Assembly: GCA_025357975.1 (NCBI GenBank)
Contig: JANYKY010000519.1
Location: 1-7,786, forward strand
Direction: 5' to 3'
From: Gemmatimonadaceae bacterium
GTDB taxonomy: Bacteria > Gemmatimonadota > Gemmatimonadetes > Gemmatimonadales > Gemmatimonadaceae
Length of the DNA stretch: 7,786 nt
Made by a program: the position numbers and the translations under genes. Every line of letters starts with the position of its first letter. The stretch's first letter is position 1. Positions 1 to 5,641 of the stretch are shown here, one piece after another. The notes under the pieces were generated by a model. That model worked only from the letters and a program-made list of their open reading frames with translations, was not told where the DNA came from and did not search any database.

Positions 1-2
1 CA

Positions 3-659
3 GCTGACCCCGCGACACCGCTCATCCCGGCAATCCACCTCGTAACAGTCGTCGCCCAGGGAGCACCCGGGCCCGACGGGATGTGGCGCCGCCGAGAAGC
101 GCCGGCGACCATCGAGCAGACATACAAGTGGGCCCAAAGCCGCAAGGGCCTGCTAATCCTGGACATTCAGGCAAGTCACAGCACTCTCCAGCAGGAGCTC
201 CCGCCGCTTCTCAAATATCTCGAACGCCCCGACGTTCACTTAGGCGTCGACCCTGAGTTCTACATGCACTACAAGCGCGAAGGCCTGCGACCGAGCTCGA
301 AGGTCGGGCAGATGTATGCGAAAGACGTCAACTACGTGATCAATACGCTCGACAAGCTTGTGACGGACAAGAAGCTCCCGCCCAAGATCCTCATTGTTCA
401 CCGCTTCCGGGAGGACATGGTCCCCGATGCCGAACAGATCCGCCCGACGCGGAACGTGCAGGTGGTGATGGACATGGACGGGTGGGGACCCCCATGGCTC
501 AAGTTCGACTCGTACAGTGCTTACGTCGTCAAGCATCCGGTGGAGTACACGGGGTTCAAGCTGTTCTACCACAACGACACGAAGGCGGGAAACCAGCTGC
601 TCACCCCGCGTGAAGTACTGCAGCTACGTCCAAAACTGAACTATATCCAGTATCAGTAA
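3..659 (+). CDS. Uncharacterised TIM-barrel-like protein, N-terminus outside the window
   Basis: The reading frame is open from the left edge, so the gene is cut at its 5' end and the ATG at 81 is probably internal. The 26 residues before that Met continue the same protein, including a hydrophobic strand IPAIHLVTVVAQG. Conserved-looking blocks follow in order: LLILDIQ, then ELPPLL with a downstream VHLGVDPEF, then LPPKILIVHRF, a DMDGWG turn, and a C-terminal KLFYHND near the end. Regularly spaced hydrophobic strands ending in D, E or H recall a barrel fold. I recognise the pattern from uncharacterised secreted proteins or lipoproteins of Actinobacteria and related phyla, where no function is established. 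A role at the cell envelope or on carbohydrate is only a guess. The gene converges on the next one with a 56-bp gap that shows no clear terminator. Confidence 0.75.
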   Translation, partial: ADPATPLIPAIHLVTVVAQGAPGPDGMWRRREAPATIEQTYKWAQSRKGLLILDIQASHSTLQQELPPLLKYLERPDVHLGVDPEFYMHYKREGLRPSSKVGQMYAKDVNYVINTLDKLVTDKKLPPKILIVHRFREDMVPDAEQIRPTRNVQVVMDMDGWGPPWLKFDSYSAYVVKHPVEYTGFKLFYHNDTKAGNQLLTPREVLQLRPKLNYIQYQ

Positions 660-715
660 GGCGAGCGCGCAAGAACCCTCCGGTGACAATTAAAAGGCAA
701 GACCGAATGATTTTG

Positions 716-1441
716 CTATTTAGCCAAGCTGTACACTTCGTCATCGAAATCAACGTAGTCCTCATAGACGACTGTCATCGTGTCGCCCTTTAAGGTTCCG
801 AACGCAAAGACGTAATTGCTCGAAACATAGAAGCTCGCAGCGGAATCACTGATATAGAATTCGATCTTACCCTCGCTTCGCCTGATGAACGGCTCACGAC
901 TGTGCCAGTGGGTTTGCCCATCCGAGTCATAACCGCGGCGGTACGTTCCATCGTCGAATAACTGATAATGACCGCCGGATACGTAGGGCGGCTGTCCCCC
1001 GATTCTTTGGAGATCGTACGCCGCTGTCAGCTGGCCGCCTACGGAGATGGCAGAAAAAACTACTGGGCTGACTCCGGCCACGGTCGCAGTAATGCTGTAT
1101 GGACCGGGCCGATTGTCGAATCGCAGACGTTCAAGGACCGCCAAACCTTTGGCGTTCGTGACAGTGGAATAAGTTACGCCGCGTCCGTCCGAAAACGTGA
1201 AAGATACATTCACTCCCTGTACTGGCTTTTCGGTCGGACTATCTACGATCCGCACACTCGGTGGGCTCGATGCCATCTCACCGGGGAGACCGACTATCAT
1301 AGTCGGACCCGCCGCGTACATGACAGTGTTCCCTGGAATTTGGCCAGGCGAGAAAGTGACGAATGGAGCTGTCCCATCAGCTCCTGAACAAGCAGCTATA
1401 CCGACAAGACACGCTAAGCTGATCAAGCGCAAACCAAACAT
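716..1441 (-). CDS. Lipoprotein with one Ig-like domain and a C-terminal beta-rich domain
   Basis: The 241-residue product starts with a short positive N-terminus, a hydrophobic stretch and the lipobox-like IAAC, giving lipidation at Cys18 and export to the cell envelope. Residues about 58-133 resemble a bacterial Ig-like (Big-1 type) domain. They contain PVQGVNVSFTFSDGRG, then TNAKGLAVLERLRF, then GPYSITATVAG, the usual succession of strands in this fold. Residues about 137-239 form a separate domain with DDGTYRRG, FYISDSAASFY and GTLKGDTMTVVYED. It resembles the lipocalin-like tail domains common in Gemmatimonadota lipoproteins, but no function is known to me. The start is supported by GGAGT at 1447-1451 with a 5-nt spacer. 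The gene is divergent from the BTAD-TPR regulator, which may control it. Ligand and partner are unknown. Confidence 0.85.
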   Translation of the reverse strand: MFGLRLISLACLVGIAACSGADGTAPFVTFSPGQIPGNTVMYAAGPTMIVGLPGEMASSPPSVRIVDSPTEKPVQGVNVSFTFSDGRGVTYSTVTNAKGLAVLERLRFDNRPGPYSITATVAGVSPVVFSAISVGGQLTAAYDLQRIGGQPPYVSGGHYQLFDDGTYRRGYDSDGQTHWHSREPFIRRSEGKIEFYISDSAASFYVSSNYVFAFGTLKGDTMTVVYEDYVDFDDEVYSLAK

Positions 1442-1446
1442 ATGTC

Positions 1447-1451
1447 ACTCC
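1447..1451 (-). promoter_or_regulatory. Ribosome binding site of the lipoprotein gene
   Basis: On the minus strand GGAGT lies 5 nt before the ATG at 1441. It supports that start over later Met codons. Confidence 0.6.
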
Positions 1452-1469
1452 ACGTAAGAATCGATGCCG

Positions 1470-1495
1470 CAAAATGAGCATCCCCACTCATTTTG
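1470..1495. repeat. Perfect 9-bp inverted repeat in a divergent promoter region
   Basis: CAAAATGAG at 1470-1478 and CTCATTTTG at 1487-1495 are exact reverse complements around an 8-nt centre. The element sits 29 bp upstream of the lipoprotein start and 97 bp upstream of the regulator start. AT-rich arms without a following T-run, lying between divergent starts, fit an operator better than a terminator. A 5'-UTR stem-loop in the lipoprotein transcript is the alternative. Confidence 0.6.
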
Positions 1496-1530
1496 AAATC
1501 AGCGAATCCTTAGGCCTGGGTCAACAATTC

Positions 1531-1546
1531 GAATCTTTCGAGATTC
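1531..1546. repeat. 6-bp inverted repeat with a TTCG centre in the divergent spacer
   Basis: GAATCT (1531-1536) and AGATTC (1541-1546) flank TTCG. As RNA this would be a UUCG-type tetraloop hairpin, and as DNA a 16-bp dyad. It lies 45 bp before the regulator ATG. No T-run follows in either direction, so it is unlikely to be an intrinsic terminator. It may be a second operator or a 5'-UTR structure. Confidence 0.45.
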
Positions 1547-1591
1547 ACCTGAGTCTTGCCTGTTTCAAACGCCCGTTCTTTCTTCTGAACC

Positions 1592-3616
1592 ATGGAAACA
1601 GTCAGCAAAGAGTCTGACGCTCCTCGCTTCCGACTCGAGACCCTCGGCACACTGACACTACGGGGTCTGCAACAGTTGTCCGTGGCGGCGGAGGGTCGGC
1701 AGCAGCGCCGTCGGCTTGCTCTGCTCGCGGTGCTCGCGAGCGCTGGCGAGCGCGGGCGAAGCCGGGATCAGCTCCTGCTTTTGTTCTGGCCGGACTCGAC
1801 GGAAAAGAAAGCCCGTCATTCGTTAGACCAGCTCTTGTATGCGATACGGACATCGCTGGATGACTCAATCTTCACTGGAGTCAATCCGATCCGGGTAAAC
1901 CCCTCCATTATAGATGCCGATGTCCGGCAATTCGAATCGAGTCTCGACAGTGGAGATCTCGAGGCTGCGATAGCGATTTACCACGGGCCATTTCTCGATG
2001 GATTCCATCCAGGCGAGACACGCGAATTTCAAGACTGGCTCGACTCTGAGCGCCAGCGGCTTGCCAGCAAGTATCTCGATGCACTCGCAAAGCTCGCGGC
2101 GTCAGCCGAACGAGATAGCGACCTCGCGAATGCAATCCGGTGGCGGAGGAGACTTGTAGAGGCTGATCCACTGAGCACGCGGCACGCGGTCGGCCTCGTG
2201 CGCACTCTGGCCCACTCTGGCGACTTGGTCGCGGCACTTGAATTCGCCACGCGCTACGAGCGCACAGCACAACGAGAGCTTGGCGTTAACGACATTCCGG
2301 AGTTGAACGAGCTCGTTGCAGAAATTCGCAATCGGCCGTCTTCGGCGACTGAGCTGGCATCTGGTATTTCGACGCCAGGCGCATCAGACGAGAGGCCATC
2401 AAATTTCGAAAACGGGGACGCCCGTGCGCCACGCACTGAAATGGAGACCCGAATAGCGAGCTCTGGTAGATTTCCGGTCGCGGTACTGGTTGGAACCGGA
2501 ATACTGGCAGCCGCACTCGTGACCGGACTCATCTACACGCGAAGCCCTTCATCAATCAAGACTGAAGGTTCGCATTCGATCTCTGGAGCCGCGCCCGCTG
2601 CTAGTCAAAACGTCGGACGCGCGGCCAAGGGCACACGAAACGTCGTTGCGTACGACCTATATCTCCGCGGACAGGATCCCGTGCTGTTGCGCAGTGACAC
2701 CGGTGCGGCAATCGGGCTTCAGTATCTCGAAAAAGCCGTAGCGCTGGACTCTGGCTTTGCAGCCGCACACGCCGCGGTAGCGGAGATGTATGTCCGACTT
2801 GCGTTATTCAGCAATCCGCCACTGCCGCAAACTGAGCTCCGGCGCCGCGCTGAAGCCGCTGCGCGAAAAGCAATTGCGCTCGACGATTCATTGGCGGAAG
2901 GGCATCGGGCATTGGGTTTCGTCGAGAGCTTCTGGTTGATTGATCCGCAGTTGGCCGAGTCTGAGCTCAACAGGTCTCTAAAGCTCGATCCGCACCTGCC
3001 ACACACTCTCGAATATCTCGCGCTGACTCACACCCTGCTTGGTAAATCGCGCGAGGCATTAATCGACGCGCAACGGGCGGTCGCCAACGATCCTCTTTCC
3101 CCAATTAACCGGGCAACCCTCGCGCAGATGCTCTACGTGAACGGACGCTGCGAAGAGGCTATTCCGATTCTCGACAGCCTGAGCGCAATGAAACCATCTC
3201 TCTTGCGCGTGGCGAGCATTCGATCGGTTTGTTACGCCGATGAGGGAAGATGGTCTGATTTAGCTGCGACCGCTCGCAAGCAGGCAGGCAGTGGCGATAC
3301 GGGAGCGTCCGCGATGCTCGGCTTGTCTCTCGCACGCACCGGCCGGAGGAATGAAGCTCTGGAGATTCGCACAAAGCTTCGCGAAATCGCGAAAAAAAAT
3401 CCGGCCGTTAGTTTCGACGTCGCGGTTGTCAGCTTCGGGCTCGGCGATTTCGATGATGCGTTCAGGGCTATCGGTGCGGCGAGGGATGCGGGACCGTTTC
3501 CGTACGAGCTAATGGGACCCGTGTTTGACTCATTGCGTCGGGACGCCCGATTCAGGTCGGTCGTGCGTCGCCGCGCGATGTCGCGTCGCGGTGCCCTCGG
3601 TCAGTCAACTGGCTGA
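1592..3616 (+). CDS. Membrane-anchored SARP/BTAD-type transcriptional regulator with a TPR domain
   Basis: The 674-residue protein has three parts. Residues about 14-108 are an OmpR-like winged helix (FRLETLGTLTLRG at the start, GRSRDQLLLLFWPDS and ARHSLDQLLYAIR in the recognition region). Residues about 109-247 are a bacterial transcriptional activation domain (DVRQFESSLDSGDLEAAIAI, GPFLDGF, then helical repeats). After a polar linker, residues about 294-316 form one hydrophobic membrane helix. Residues about 350-620 are TPR-like repeats (for example AIGLQYLEKAVALDSGFAAAHAAVAEMY and AEGHRALGFVE) and would lie across the membrane. SARP proteins are DNA-binding activators. Here sensing through the TPR half and output through the N-terminal half is inferred. 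An in-frame TGA at 1586-1588 limits the start to 1592 or later, and no Shine-Dalgarno is visible, so a leaderless or weakly initiated mRNA is possible. It is divergent from the lipoprotein gene. Confidence 0.9.
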   Translation: METVSKESDAPRFRLETLGTLTLRGLQQLSVAAEGRQQRRRLALLAVLASAGERGRSRDQLLLLFWPDSTEKKARHSLDQLLYAIRTSLDDSIFTGVNPIRVNPSIIDADVRQFESSLDSGDLEAAIAIYHGPFLDGFHPGETREFQDWLDSERQRLASKYLDALAKLAASAERDSDLANAIRWRRRLVEADPLSTRHAVGLVRTLAHSGDLVAALEFATRYERTAQRELGVNDIPELNELVAEIRNRPSSATELASGISTPGASDERPSNFENGDARAPRTEMETRIASSGRFPVAVLVGTGILAAALVTGLIYTRSPSSIKTEGSHSISGAAPAASQNVGRAAKGTRNVVAYDLYLRGQDPVLLRSDTGAAIGLQYLEKAVALDSGFAAAHAAVAEMYVRLALFSNPPLPQTELRRRAEAAARKAIALDDSLAEGHRALGFVESFWLIDPQLAESELNRSLKLDPHLPHTLEYLALTHTLLGKSREALIDAQRAVANDPLSPINRATLAQMLYVNGRCEEAIPILDSLSAMKPSLLRVASIRSVCYADEGRWSDLAATARKQAGSGDTGASAMLGLSLARTGRRNEALEIRTKLREIAKKNPAVSFDVAVVSFGLGDFDDAFRAIGAARDAGPFPYELMGPVFDSLRRDARFRSVVRRRAMSRRGALGQSTG

Positions 3617-3794
3617 CCCTGGGAGGCCCTGATACACTGCCAGAGACTTTCACAGTGCACTGACCAATGAGTTTACCGGCGCCTTGTCCGAAATTGTCTT
3701 TGCCTCAGTGATTGGTCACCTGAAGAAGATTCCTCGGACCATTCCGCGACGTCGTTCCCAGCCTGCCATCGAGTGACATTCGAATACCGAGAGA

Positions 3795-3823
3795 TTGTGT
3801 TCCGCCACATGGCATCACATTTT
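3795..3823 (+). promoter_or_regulatory. Candidate promoter of the toxin-antitoxin operon
   Basis: TTGTGT at 3795-3800 and CATTTT at 3818-3823 are separated by 17 bp and weakly match a sigma-70 promoter. The -10 box is poor (three of six). What makes it plausible is position: one operator copy would lie in the spacer and the other at the predicted start of transcription. Confidence 0.3.
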
Positions 3824-3835
3824 TAGCCATATGGC
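3804..3835. promoter_or_regulatory. Tandem palindromic operator of the toxin-antitoxin operon
   Basis: GCCACATGGC (3804-3813) and the perfect palindrome GCCATATGGC (3826-3835) differ at one base. Their centres are 22 bp apart, about two helical turns, so bound dimers would sit on the same DNA face. The downstream copy directly abuts the AGGAG ribosome binding site. Xre-type antitoxins of RES modules are known to bind inverted repeats in their own promoters, so autorepression by the antitoxin or by the antitoxin-toxin complex is the likely role. Confidence 0.6.
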
Positions 3836-3840
3836 AGGAG
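3836..3840 (+). promoter_or_regulatory. Ribosome binding site of the antitoxin gene
   Basis: AGGAG lies 7 nt before the ATG at 3848 and directly follows the second operator copy. Repressor binding and translation signals are thus packed together. Confidence 0.65.
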
Positions 3841-3847
3841 ACAATCC

Positions 3848-4333
3848 ATGATCGCTATCGCCGAGAGAAATTCCGCTGACCTGACTGAACTGTCGAACCA
3901 CATCAGGACGGGCCACAGGGAAGGCCATTACTACGTTTCACTTTTCGGATTCCGCAACTACGACCCAGTACACGTAGTCGAACAAATCGCGCGCGGGTTC
4001 AGCTACGCCGCATTCGAAAGATTCCTGCGAAATACTGATTTCCACCCGCGGGTTCTTGCAGCTGTCGTCGGTATTCCCGAGCGCACCCTCGCACGAAGGA
4101 AAAGAACCGGACGCTTCAGCCCGGAAGAGTCAGATCGTCTCGCTCGCGTCGCCAGGATTTTTGCCCGCGCTGTCGAGCTGTTTGAAGGCGACGCCTCCAA
4201 AGCGCGCGAATGGCTCACCAGCCCTGCCCACGCACTCGGCGGAGAGGCCCCCCTGAACTTCGCATCGACTGATCTTGGGGCGATCGAAGTAGAAAACGTC
4301 ATCGGACGACTCGAGTACGGAATTCCGTCGTAG
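3848..4333 (+). CDS. Xre/MbcA/ParS-family antitoxin of a RES toxin
   Basis: The 161-residue protein has the usual length and plan of antitoxins paired with RES toxins. Residues about 50-108 form a helix-turn-helix of the divergent Xre type, with AAVVGIPERTLARRKRTGRF as turn and recognition helix, followed by SPEESDRLARVARIFARAVELF. The C-terminal part, residues about 110-161, is the MbcA/ParS toxin-binding domain (formerly DUF2384), with EAREWL-like KAREWLTSPAHALGG and the ending STDLGAIEVENVIGRLEYG. In characterised pairs the C-terminal tail blocks the toxin active site and the N-terminal helices bind the operator. A good AGGAG fixes the start at 3848. The toxin gene follows after 3 nt, so the pair is one transcript and probably translationally coupled. 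Confidence 0.92.
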   Translation: MIAIAERNSADLTELSNHIRTGHREGHYYVSLFGFRNYDPVHVVEQIARGFSYAAFERFLRNTDFHPRVLAAVVGIPERTLARRKRTGRFSPEESDRLARVARIFARAVELFEGDASKAREWLTSPAHALGGEAPLNFASTDLGAIEVENVIGRLEYGIPS

Positions 4334-4336
4334 CAG

Positions 4337-4807
4337 ATGCGCCTGTGGCGACTCGTCAAAACCAGATACGCCGATACCGCCTTCGACGGCGAGGGCGCAC
4401 GCCTGCAGGGTGGACGATGGAACAGTCCAGGCACCATCGTCGCCTATGCGTCGGACAGCTCGGCACTCGCAGTGCTCGAAGTTCTCGTCAACCTGAAGGA
4501 TGACTCTGTACTGTCTTCGTATTCGCTCGTGACTGCTACGATTCCGGAGAAGCTCGTTCACACTCTCGACCACCGCATCCTTCCGCCAAAGTGGAACTCG
4601 TCGCCAGTTCCCCCGGCGGTGCAAGCCGTCGGCGACAAGTGGGCAAAAAAGAAGGCCTCGTTAGTGCTCAAAGTGCCGAGTGCGATCGTTGAAGCAAGCA
4701 ATAACATCCTGATCAATCCCGGACACCGCGACTTCCACCGATTTCAGGTCACTTCTGTCGACAAGTACAGATTCAACGAGCGACTACTGAGAAAATCCAG
4801 GCGTTAA
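4337..4807 (+). CDS. RES-domain toxin, NAD+-degrading family
   Basis: The 156-residue product is a complete RES domain. It begins MRLWRLVK and carries GGRWNSPG with Arg27, VAYASDSSALAVLEVLV with Tyr37 and Glu48, and the C-terminal VPSAIVEASNNILINPGHRDF with Ser115 (or Ser121). The Tyr-Glu spacing of 11 residues and the Arg, Glu, Ser set fit the family active site. Studied members are ADP-ribosyltransferase-like enzymes that destroy cellular NAD+: the Pseudomonas putida Res toxin is reported to deplete NAD+ and MbcT of Mycobacterium tuberculosis is an NAD+ phosphorylase. Whether this one hydrolyses or phosphorolyses NAD+ cannot be told. It has no strong Shine-Dalgarno of its own, consistent with coupling to the antitoxin. 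No truncation is seen, so it is probably functional. Confidence 0.92.
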   Translation: MRLWRLVKTRYADTAFDGEGARLQGGRWNSPGTIVAYASDSSALAVLEVLVNLKDDSVLSSYSLVTATIPEKLVHTLDHRILPPKWNSSPVPPAVQAVGDKWAKKKASLVLKVPSAIVEASNNILINPGHRDFHRFQVTSVDKYRFNERLLRKSRR

Positions 4808-4840
4808 ACCGCAACCGCGGTGTGTCAGCCGATGGTCGGC
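4808..4840. terminator. Two small hairpins between convergent genes, possible weak terminator
   Basis: Immediately after the toxin stop, ACCGC and GCGGT form a 5-bp stem with a 4-nt loop (4808-4821). A second stem, GCCGA and TCGGC around TGG, lies at 4828-4840. There is no T-run on either strand, so neither is a standard intrinsic terminator. Position between the convergent toxin and nitroreductase genes is the main argument. Confidence 0.3.
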
Positions 4841-4894
4841 ATGAACTCGCCAGTCTTGTTCATCAATTAGCCTCTTCCTTTTGGATGTGATCGT

Positions 4895-5455
4895 TCAAGC
4901 CATCCACCGTGTGACCTCGGACGCAGAGCGTCGCGGCTTGGCCGCCGGAACTACTGCTGCCTCCCCGACATTCACCATCGCAATTACGCGTTCTCCATCC
5001 GCGACGCCGATCGCTTCGCGCGCGCCCGGATCATCCATGACTGCACCTGTCTTAATGTGCGTCCCAAGACCAACAGCAACGGCGGCGATCGCAATGTTCT
5101 GCACGGCCATCATTCCTGCAGCGTAATCCTCTTCGCGAATCTCGGGGTTCTCGTTCTGAAGAATCGCGACCGCGATCATGCACGGCAGCGAAGCATGCTC
5201 GTCAGCCACCTTTTGCATCAGCGCCTCGGCCGCTGCCGAATTCTCGAGCTTGCGGGCTTTACGCCCGCCGAGCACCAGGCCGAATGCTCTTCGGGATTCG
5301 GGGCCCATCACGTAGAATCGCCATGGCTGCGTGAGACGATGGTTGGGAACCGCCACTGCATGTTCGAGCACCGACTCTATTTCAGTACGTGTCAACTCGC
5401 GCGCCTTGAACTCACGAATTGAACGGCGGCTGGACAGCAAATCAAGTGAATTCAT
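4895..5455 (-). CDS. Nitroreductase family FMN-dependent oxidoreductase
   Basis: From the Met at 5455 the product is 186 residues, a usual length for small single-domain nitroreductases, and it opens with MNSLDLLSSRRSIREF. The RRSIR block (residues 10-14) contacts FMN phosphate in the family. VPNHRLTQPWRFYVM (36-50) is the family motif following it, resembling the YdjA-like subgroup. EEDYAAGMMAVQNIAIAAVAVGLG (108-131) forms the dimer and flavin-lining helices. KPRR near the C-terminus completes the FMN site. These enzymes use NAD(P)H to reduce nitroaromatics, quinones or other electrophiles in the cytosol. The substrate is not predictable here. AAAAGG precedes this start by 4 nt. A longer form starting at 5593 would add 46 residues and has a better Shine-Dalgarno, so the true start is uncertain. 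Confidence 0.88.
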   Translation of the reverse strand: MNSLDLLSSRRSIREFKARELTRTEIESVLEHAVAVPNHRLTQPWRFYVMGPESRRAFGLVLGGRKARKLENSAAAEALMQKVADEHASLPCMIAVAILQNENPEIREEDYAAGMMAVQNIAIAAVAVGLGTHIKTGAVMDDPGAREAIGVADGERVIAMVNVGEAAVVPAAKPRRSASEVTRWMA

Positions 5456-5561
5456 TTTGCCTTTTCGTTTCCCGAACTTGCAAAGGCGGCGGTCGCCTTC
5501 CCAGTCGAGCCTCCGTTCATCAACAATACACTCGCCGGTGGTGGATGAGTACGCCGCTTTT

Positions 5562-5581
5562 GCCAGCCTTGGCGGGCTGGC
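5562..5581. repeat. 7-bp GC-rich inverted repeat upstream of the DUF1326 operon
   Basis: GCCAGCC (5562-5568) and GGCTGGC (5575-5581) are exact reverse complements around TTGGCG. The dyad lies about 20 bp before a TATACT box and could be an operator for the DUF1326 operon. It also falls inside the possible N-terminal extension of the nitroreductase, so it may be incidental to coding. Confidence 0.4.
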
Positions 5582-5605
5582 GATAGTTTCCATGTTACGT
5601 ATACT
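5577..5605 (+). promoter_or_regulatory. Candidate promoter of the DUF1326-DUF2182 operon
   Basis: TATACT at 5600-5605 matches five of six bases of a sigma-70 -10 box. CTGGCG at 5577-5582 is a weak -35 with 17-bp spacing. Transcription would start near 5612, giving a leader of about 30 nt. The box overlaps the minus-strand AAGGAGT at 5603-5609, so the two readings compete. TTACGT occurs twice, at 5595-5600 and 5619-5624. Confidence 0.35.
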
Positions 5606-5609
5606 CCTT
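5603..5609 (-). promoter_or_regulatory. Strong Shine-Dalgarno for an alternative upstream start of the nitroreductase
   Basis: On the minus strand AAGGAGT lies 9 nt before an ATG at 5593. That frame runs without a stop into the nitroreductase at 5455. It would give a 232-residue protein whose first 46 residues (METIASPPRLAKAAYSS onwards) have no recognisable fold. Confidence 0.4.
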
Positions 5610-5628
5610 CTGGAGATCTTACGTGACC

Positions 5629-5633
5629 GGAGG
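5629..5633 (+). promoter_or_regulatory. Ribosome binding site of the DUF1326 gene
   Basis: GGAGG lies 8 nt before the ATG at 5642 and firmly supports that start. Confidence 0.7.
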
Positions 5634-5641
5634 CTAGTACC

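Larger units (their letters stand above)
3617..3847. other. Intergenic spacer with several dyads ahead of the toxin-antitoxin module
   Basis: I see no coding region in these 231 bp. A perfect 10-bp palindrome CAGTGCACTG lies at 3653-3662. TGACCAAT at 3661-3668 is repeated in inverted orientation as ATTGGTCA at 3711-3718. The last 55 bp hold the toxin-antitoxin promoter candidate and operator. No hairpin with a T-run marks the end of the regulator transcript. Confidence 0.5.

Noticed and set aside
968..1387. 139-codon plus-strand frame opposite the lipoprotein gene
   Set aside because: It lies wholly antisense to a well-supported lipoprotein with a lipobox, Ig-like domain and ribosome binding site. 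Its own translation shows no domain pattern.
1531..1546. Intrinsic terminator at the TTCG hairpin
   Set aside because: No T-run follows on either strand, and it lies between two divergent starts where no transcript is expected to end.
1521..1591. Sigma-70 promoter for the BTAD regulator or lipoprotein
   Set aside because: TTGACC on the minus strand and TTGCCT on the plus strand look like -35 boxes, but no acceptable -10 box follows at 16-19 bp in either case.
4130..4624. 164-codon minus-strand frame across the antitoxin-toxin junction
   Set aside because: It is antisense to two clearly recognised genes and is low in recognisable motifs.
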